64,000 nucleotides of DNA, taken from Glebionis coronaria (lineage: Eukaryota; Streptophyta; Magnoliopsida; Asterales; Asteraceae). The stretch covers positions 260,311,706-260,375,705 of the forward strand of contig CM046877.1 in assembly GCA_025667525.1 (NCBI GenBank). The letters run 5' to 3'. Position numbers and translations under genes: made by a program. The notes beneath the pieces are model-generated. The model did no database searches, was not told where the DNA came from, and was given only the letters and a program-made list of their open reading frames with translations. Each line of letters opens with the position of its first letter. Position 1 is the stretch's first letter. Shown here one piece after another: positions 59,886 through 64,000 of this stretch.

Positions 59886-60402
59886 TGTTGATCCCAAACT
59901 TAGATCGATTTAGCCTTATGTATACGAGATTAGATCAAGTAATACACTTAGAGAAACCTTTGTATATGCTTATGATAATCTAATTGTTATGCAGAATTAA
60001 CACTTAAACAAGAACACACAATGATATAAACAAACTTTCACTTTTATTAATGATATCAAACTTGCTTACAATGAAAGTAGTTTACGAATGAAAACTCTAT
60101 GAAACATTAACCTAAAGGTCTTCTTTTATAGACATAAGAAGCCTTGTACAATAATCTACGTATCAACTATTCTAGATAAAGAAAAATATAGAAAATACAT
60201 TGTTGTTCCTATCTATACTAGAAGTAATCTAGAATACAATAAACGCGTAGAGTATATCTTCCCATCAGTGCTTGTCTTCAATGTATCAACGCTTGACTTT
60301 GTCTTGTCAACGCTTGATCTGTCAGCGCTTGTTTTGCTCCTGTCAACGCTTGTTTTACTCTTGTCAGCGCTCAAGTGATCTGGCCTTAATTTATTCCCAA
60401 CA
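59886..60402 (-). repeat. 5' LTR of element B
   Basis: 517 bp, TG...CA, about 96 percent identical to the 3' LTR by eye. Six motif units near its start read as SADKSKT/SVDRSKT/SADRS/SVDKTKS/SVDTLKT/STDGK if translated, although an LTR U3 is normally noncoding. Confidence 0.95.
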
Positions 60403-60407
60403 TCAAG
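60403..60407. repeat. Right target-site duplication of element B
   Basis: tcaag, partner of 48438-48442. Confidence 0.85.
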
Positions 60408-60640
60408 AAATCCGTCAAGATACATGTCCCACGTATATTTTCTGAGAACACATGTCAAGACATCCGTCAACACACATGTCTCACGTATACTTTTGAAGAC
60501 ATGTGTCAAGACATCCGTCAAGACACATGTCTCACGTATAATTTTGAAGACACCCGTCAAGACACATGTCACACGTATATTTCTCAAAACATGAATCATG
60601 ACACACGACTCACGCATAACTTTTAAACTACGACTCAGTA
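60403..60640 (+). repeat. 51-bp repeat array in element C, right part
   Basis: Four to five units of the type GACATCCGTCAAGACACATG followed by TCTCACGTATA and TTTTGAAGACATGT. The first five bases are also the right TSD of B. Confidence 0.82.
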
Positions 60641-60730
60641 ATTTAGGGTACCCTCTAAGGGGTATGCCCATCCTGTTGTGCCATGTATGCCTCAGGCCAC
60701 TAAAAAAAATTCAATACCATCTCTGGCGTA

Positions 60731-61153
60731 TTGTTCATGTTTGGGCACGCAATGTTCGTTCTGTGTGAGATGGGTGAAACACACTCAGTGAGATCTGCCA
60801 CGTTTACTCCGTGTACTGACATGAAACTTCCATATTTCGATCCCATATTTCATATATTCATGTCCATCAAAGATGTTGTTGTATTACCCGTGTGTACAAG
60901 GATTTTTCCTTCCAGTTCGACGACAAGATCCATTCTGCTAACGCGCTTTTCATTGGGGATGTGCGAATTTGATATGAATCCAGGCATGAAATGGTTAGCA
61001 ACACCCCATGCTACGATTTATTACCACTCATATCGGGTCATATTCGGCGATACACACGCCCTTGAATACATTCATCATGGTTTTACTACCAGGAAAATCT
61101 GTACAAATTGTTTACGCTTTATGAGCACGTGCCTTATTATCCCATGGATATGA
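60731..61153 (+). pseudogene. Element C protease remnant
   Basis: Frame 60731-61153 contains MCEFDMNPGMKWLATPHATI and YRVIFGDTHALEYIHHG, the C-terminal half of a Ty3/gypsy protease (usual form DMxLGMDWLxxH). The DTG/DSG motif is not visible upstream. Confidence 0.65.
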
Positions 61154-61339
61154 ATACTTTCTAGCTACCATTCGTGACGCGATTTTCTGAAGTTATCAAA
61201 CCCATAACCAGCCGATTGTGTCAGAATTCCCATATGCAATTCCAGAAGAACTACCAGGTATATACCAGGCATTCGTGAAGTAAAGTTTGACATTAAGCTC
61301 AAGGAGTTGGAGGAACAAACTCAAGAGTTGCTAGGACGA

Positions 61340-61790
61340 GGTTTATTCTCCGAGTGTATCACCGTGGGGTGCGCCAGTTCTGTTTATCAAAGAAGAAGGA
61401 TGGTAACATGAGGTTATGCATCGATTACCGTAAATTGAACATATCATCATTGGTAATTGTTACCCTCTTCCAAGTATTAATAATCTATCCGACCAACTAC
61501 CAAACTCTAAACACTTTCCAAGATCGATTAATGACAAAGCTACCATCAGTTGCGAGTGAAAGAGCAGGACATTTCCGAGATTGCTCTTCGCACACGTTAT
61601 GGTTAATATGAATTCATGCTTGTACCTTTTGGTCTCACGAATGCCCTGCAGTAATTCTAGACTTGAGAAATCGAGTTTTCATGAATTTTGGACAAGTTCG
61701 TCATTTTTTTAATTGATATTCTGACCTTTCGCTAAGTCTAAAGAAGAGCACGAAGACCATCTTCACATTATGTACAAATTCTACGATAGA
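61340..61790 (+). pseudogene. Element C reverse transcriptase remnant
   Basis: SPWGAPVLFIKKKD, MRLCIDYRKLN, YPLPSINNLSDQL, ELALRTRYG-like text, VPFGLTNA and SKEEHEDHLHIM can be traced in order across frames. These are Ty3/gypsy RT blocks. Numerous shifts and stops; the YxDD site is damaged (LIDIL region near 61705). Confidence 0.75.
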
Positions 61791-62044
61791 AGAAAATTTC
61801 ACACTGAAATTTTGCCAGTACGAATTTTGTATATTATAGTGACACTCTGAATCGCATTATTTCTTACGATTAGTTACCATGACTAAGCTTACGCGTAAAG
61901 GAGAGAATCCTACACTAAATTACGCGTTCTAGATGATCCTACGCTAAGGGGGTCAAATTTACCGAGACTCGTAGTTTTCTGAAACTTCTATGTATCCAAT
62001 TTCTATAAATGTATCATGATCTTAAACCACATTTTTGTGGAGTG

Positions 62045-62640
62045 ACATGAAACAAGAGGCAGTTACGTTCATATCTAAATGCCTGACCTACCACCAGGTT
62101 AAGATAGAATGCCAACATGCTAGTAGTTATTTCAACCTTTAGAAATTTTCGAATGGAAGTGGACAGGATCTCCATGGATATTGTTACCGGACTACCACAG
62201 ACTTAGAGGAAGCGTGATGGTAACTGAGTCATGAGTCTACATAATTTCGTCCTATTCATAAGAATTATGCAGTTTACCAGTGACAGAAATATTTCAACAT
62301 GAAATCGTACGATTTTCACGGTCATCCATCAACATTCATATTAGACAGAAATTTACGTTCACATTCACGTTATGTTCACATTCACGTTTACGATTGACGC
62401 TCACATTTACTTCTCACGTTCGCGATCACGACCTTGTACGCATCACGTCCTTATTCAATTTTACGATTTCTTTTCGCATTCACGCTCATGACACTGATCA
62501 TGTTCATGATCGTATTCTATCTCACGATGTACGTTTTACATTTCGTTCTGGAAAGATTTGTTGAAAGCTTGGGAGACCAGACTCAAGTTAGTATAACATT
62601 CCATCCTCAGACATACATTTCACGTCTCATCTTATATATT
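62045..62640 (+). pseudogene. Element C integrase remnant
   Basis: KCLTYHQVKIECQH (zinc region) at about 62075, LEIFEWKW and SMDIVTGLP-like text at 62140-62200, and LGDQTQVSITFHPQT at 62560-62615. The stretch between (62300-62530) is filled with CACGTTCACATTC-type words and holds no recognisable core. Confidence 0.65.
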
Positions 62641-62850
62641 TTGGCGTTACCTCCCTAGTTATCGCACGTTCACAACATGTTTCACATATCATGTTCGCCC
62701 TAAGTTTGTCATATCACGTTCACGATATGGTTCACGTATCACATTCTCCATAGGTTTTACATATTACATTCACCATATCTCCACGTATCACGTTCACAAT
62801 TTTTCACGTGTCACGTTCACAATTGTTTACGTACTACGTTTCAATATGTC
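62640..62850 (+). repeat. Degenerate CACGTTCACRATATG repeats in element C
   Basis: Seven or so diverged units of the form TTCACGTATCACGTTCACAA, about 30 bp each, replace integrase sequence. Confidence 0.7.
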
Positions 62851-63029
62851 TCGCGCACCATTTCTCAGAGGTTACTAATGTCATTAAATAAGGTCATTTG
62901 GCATCCTGACGTTTCGCTTATCCTTGCACGTTATTTCTTATCCACTCGATCAGATTTAAGAGGATCTATCTTACGTTGCTGAACTAGAAACTTTCCGCAT
63001 CGTCAAGACAGAGTCAGGTTGATCAAAAT

Positions 63030-63130
63030 TATTCCCTTCGTCAAGATCTTTTGGAGGAACAATCCCGAGCGGAAATCCACATGGGAAATGCAAGAGTCCA
63101 TCTGGATTCTTATCCTCATTTCCTTTCATA
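63030..63130 (+). pseudogene. Element C pol C-terminal remnant
   Basis: FWRNNPERKSTWEMQESIW is the pattern of the chromodomain-like end (WRNHPEREATWE) of Ty3/gypsy chromoviruses. It lies 110 bp before the polypurine tract. Confidence 0.65.
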
Positions 63131-63240
63131 ATCCGAATATGTTCTTTCAGCCACGTTACACTTCAGGTTCTTTTTAGTCACGTCACGTCCATGTTTTTCC
63201 AGCTTATCGTATCTCTAATTCGTGGACAAATTATTCTTTT

Positions 63241-63254
63241 TAGAGGGGAAGAGT
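63241..63254 (+). other. Polypurine tract of element C
   Basis: TAGAGGGGAAGAGT directly before the 3' LTR. Confidence 0.8.
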
Positions 63255-64000
63255 TGTAAAACCTACATGAAATGCATAAGAACATTAGTTACATGAAAAC
63301 ACTGATTAATTAAAACTTTATATTAATTAATGCACGACAAGTAATATGTATATTAATTGCTTAATAATATGTATTTACGTATAATAATTTAACATGAACA
63401 TGTATCATGAATATTAATACATGAGAATTAGTAAAACACGAAATCCGAAAAGTATAAAGAGGTGTTTGTTTGGCCAGTTTTAAAGAAAGAAAGAACGGGC
63501 CCATGGCCCGACCCATTTAATAATTTAACAAGTCAGGAAAACAACTTTTCTTTTCATTTTACAAGTTTAAACAAAAAAGTCAAAAACCCTAGCTTGTTTT
63601 CTCTCTTTGGCTATCGGTTCTAGCAAGGAAAAGGGGAAGGAAAAAATTGATTTGATTTTGTTTGTTGTTACGGGTTGTGTTCGTGTTCATACGTCTTAAT
63701 CATTACACATTGGTATTTCCTAGATCTTTAATATTTATTTTCTTTCATTTCATTATGTTATGTTATGATCAACTAAATTAGTCCATGAAAACGTGATAAA
63801 TGAATGATTAATGCATGAAATAAATGAGTTTTGTTCAGCTTTTGATTGTTTGGTCTCGAGAACCGAGACCACAAGGGGTCTCGGTTGGAATTACCAACAG
63901 GCGGGGGCTGTTTAGTTTGGTCATCCGCAACCAAAATCCCCACGGAAGGGGTGTGTTTGTCTTGGCAGTGGCAACCGAGAGCCTCACAGCTCTCGGTGGG
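63255..64000 (+). repeat. 3' LTR of element C (partial)
   Basis: Matches 44512-45230 at about 89-90 percent by eye and runs off the right edge. The two hairpins of the GC-rich island are here at 63862-63885 and 63974-63997 with longer perfect stems. Confidence 0.88.

Larger units (their letters stand above)
48443..60402 (-). mobile_element. Element B: Ty1/copia with extra 3' ORF, complete with TSD
   Basis: On the minus strand: 5' LTR (59886-60402), PBS, gag, protease, integrase, RT, RNase H, a 1.3-kb noncoding part, an extra ORF, polypurine tract and 3' LTR (48443-48959). Both LTRs are 517 bp with about 21 differences. TSD tcaag. It belongs to the same family as A, including the extra ORF, the dispersed GCTGACA motif and the gag ending AWVPKEN-TAA. 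About eight stops and four frameshifts mean this copy is defective. Confidence 0.95.
44512..64000 (+). mobile_element. Element C: decayed Ty3/gypsy element, right-truncated by the window
   Basis: 5' LTR (44512-47283), PBS, a noncoding and repeat-rich 5' internal part, remnants of protease, RT and integrase (60731-63130), polypurine tract and the start of a 3' LTR (63255-64000). PR-RT-INT order and motifs are Ty3/gypsy. Element B interrupts it at 48443-60402. Its insertion in A should have made a TSD of gtcac or tcaca; the partner lies outside the window. LTR identity is only about 89 percent in the first 250 bp. Confidence 0.85.

Overview
This window is plant nuclear DNA made almost entirely of nested LTR retrotransposons. 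I see no convincing host gene, tRNA, rRNA or CRISPR array in the 64 kb. From memory of similar polyproteins, the Tekay-like Ty3/gypsy element, the Athila-like element and the copia gag with a GKVWHPTSRTFTLVG-like segment best resemble elements of Asteraceae genomes (Tanacetum, Artemisia, Chrysanthemum type). That taxonomic guess is moderate; only a search would settle it.

Layout. Seven elements, lettered A-G, are stacked. D (1-10833, minus, Ty3/gypsy with a chromodomain-like tail; its 3' LTR runs off the left edge) lies next to A. A (10851-44511 and beyond, plus, Ty1/copia) is the oldest visible layer and is cut into pieces by three insertions: E (15002-26224, plus, Athila-like, TSD ctaag), F (26663-40757, minus, gag-only non-autonomous copia-like element, TSD ggtga) and C (44512 to past the right edge, plus, decayed Ty3/gypsy). 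G (36229-40478, minus, Athila-like deletion derivative) sits in the right LTR of F. B (48443-60402, minus, Ty1/copia of the same family as A, TSD tcaag) sits inside C. So one copia family inserted, was invaded by C, and a later member of the same family then invaded C.

Coding state. No element has an intact gag-pol. E is the youngest by LTR comparison (about 20 differences in 1650 bp by eye) but carries a stop and two frameshifts. B has about 21 differences in 517 bp between its LTRs and several stops and shifts. A, C and D are more decayed. A and B carry an extra ORF 3' of RNase H, and D carries an extra ORF 5' of gag.

Most interesting signals. (1) A tandem array of about 150-bp units at 29.9-31.64 kb in F, in which nearly the whole unit is four successive inverted repeats. 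(2) A 15/21-bp motif (sense core GCTGACA / GTTGACA) repeated in clusters through LTR, gag, INT-RT linker, 3' noncoding DNA and extra ORF of the A/B copia family; in the LTR it still reads as clean 7-residue repeats. (3) Arrays of ATT(C/G)CGAT, on the sense strand, shared by the Athila-like LTR of E and the leader of the unrelated element F. (4) The extra 3' ORF of A/B with a conserved TATA-like site about 100 bp upstream of its ATG.
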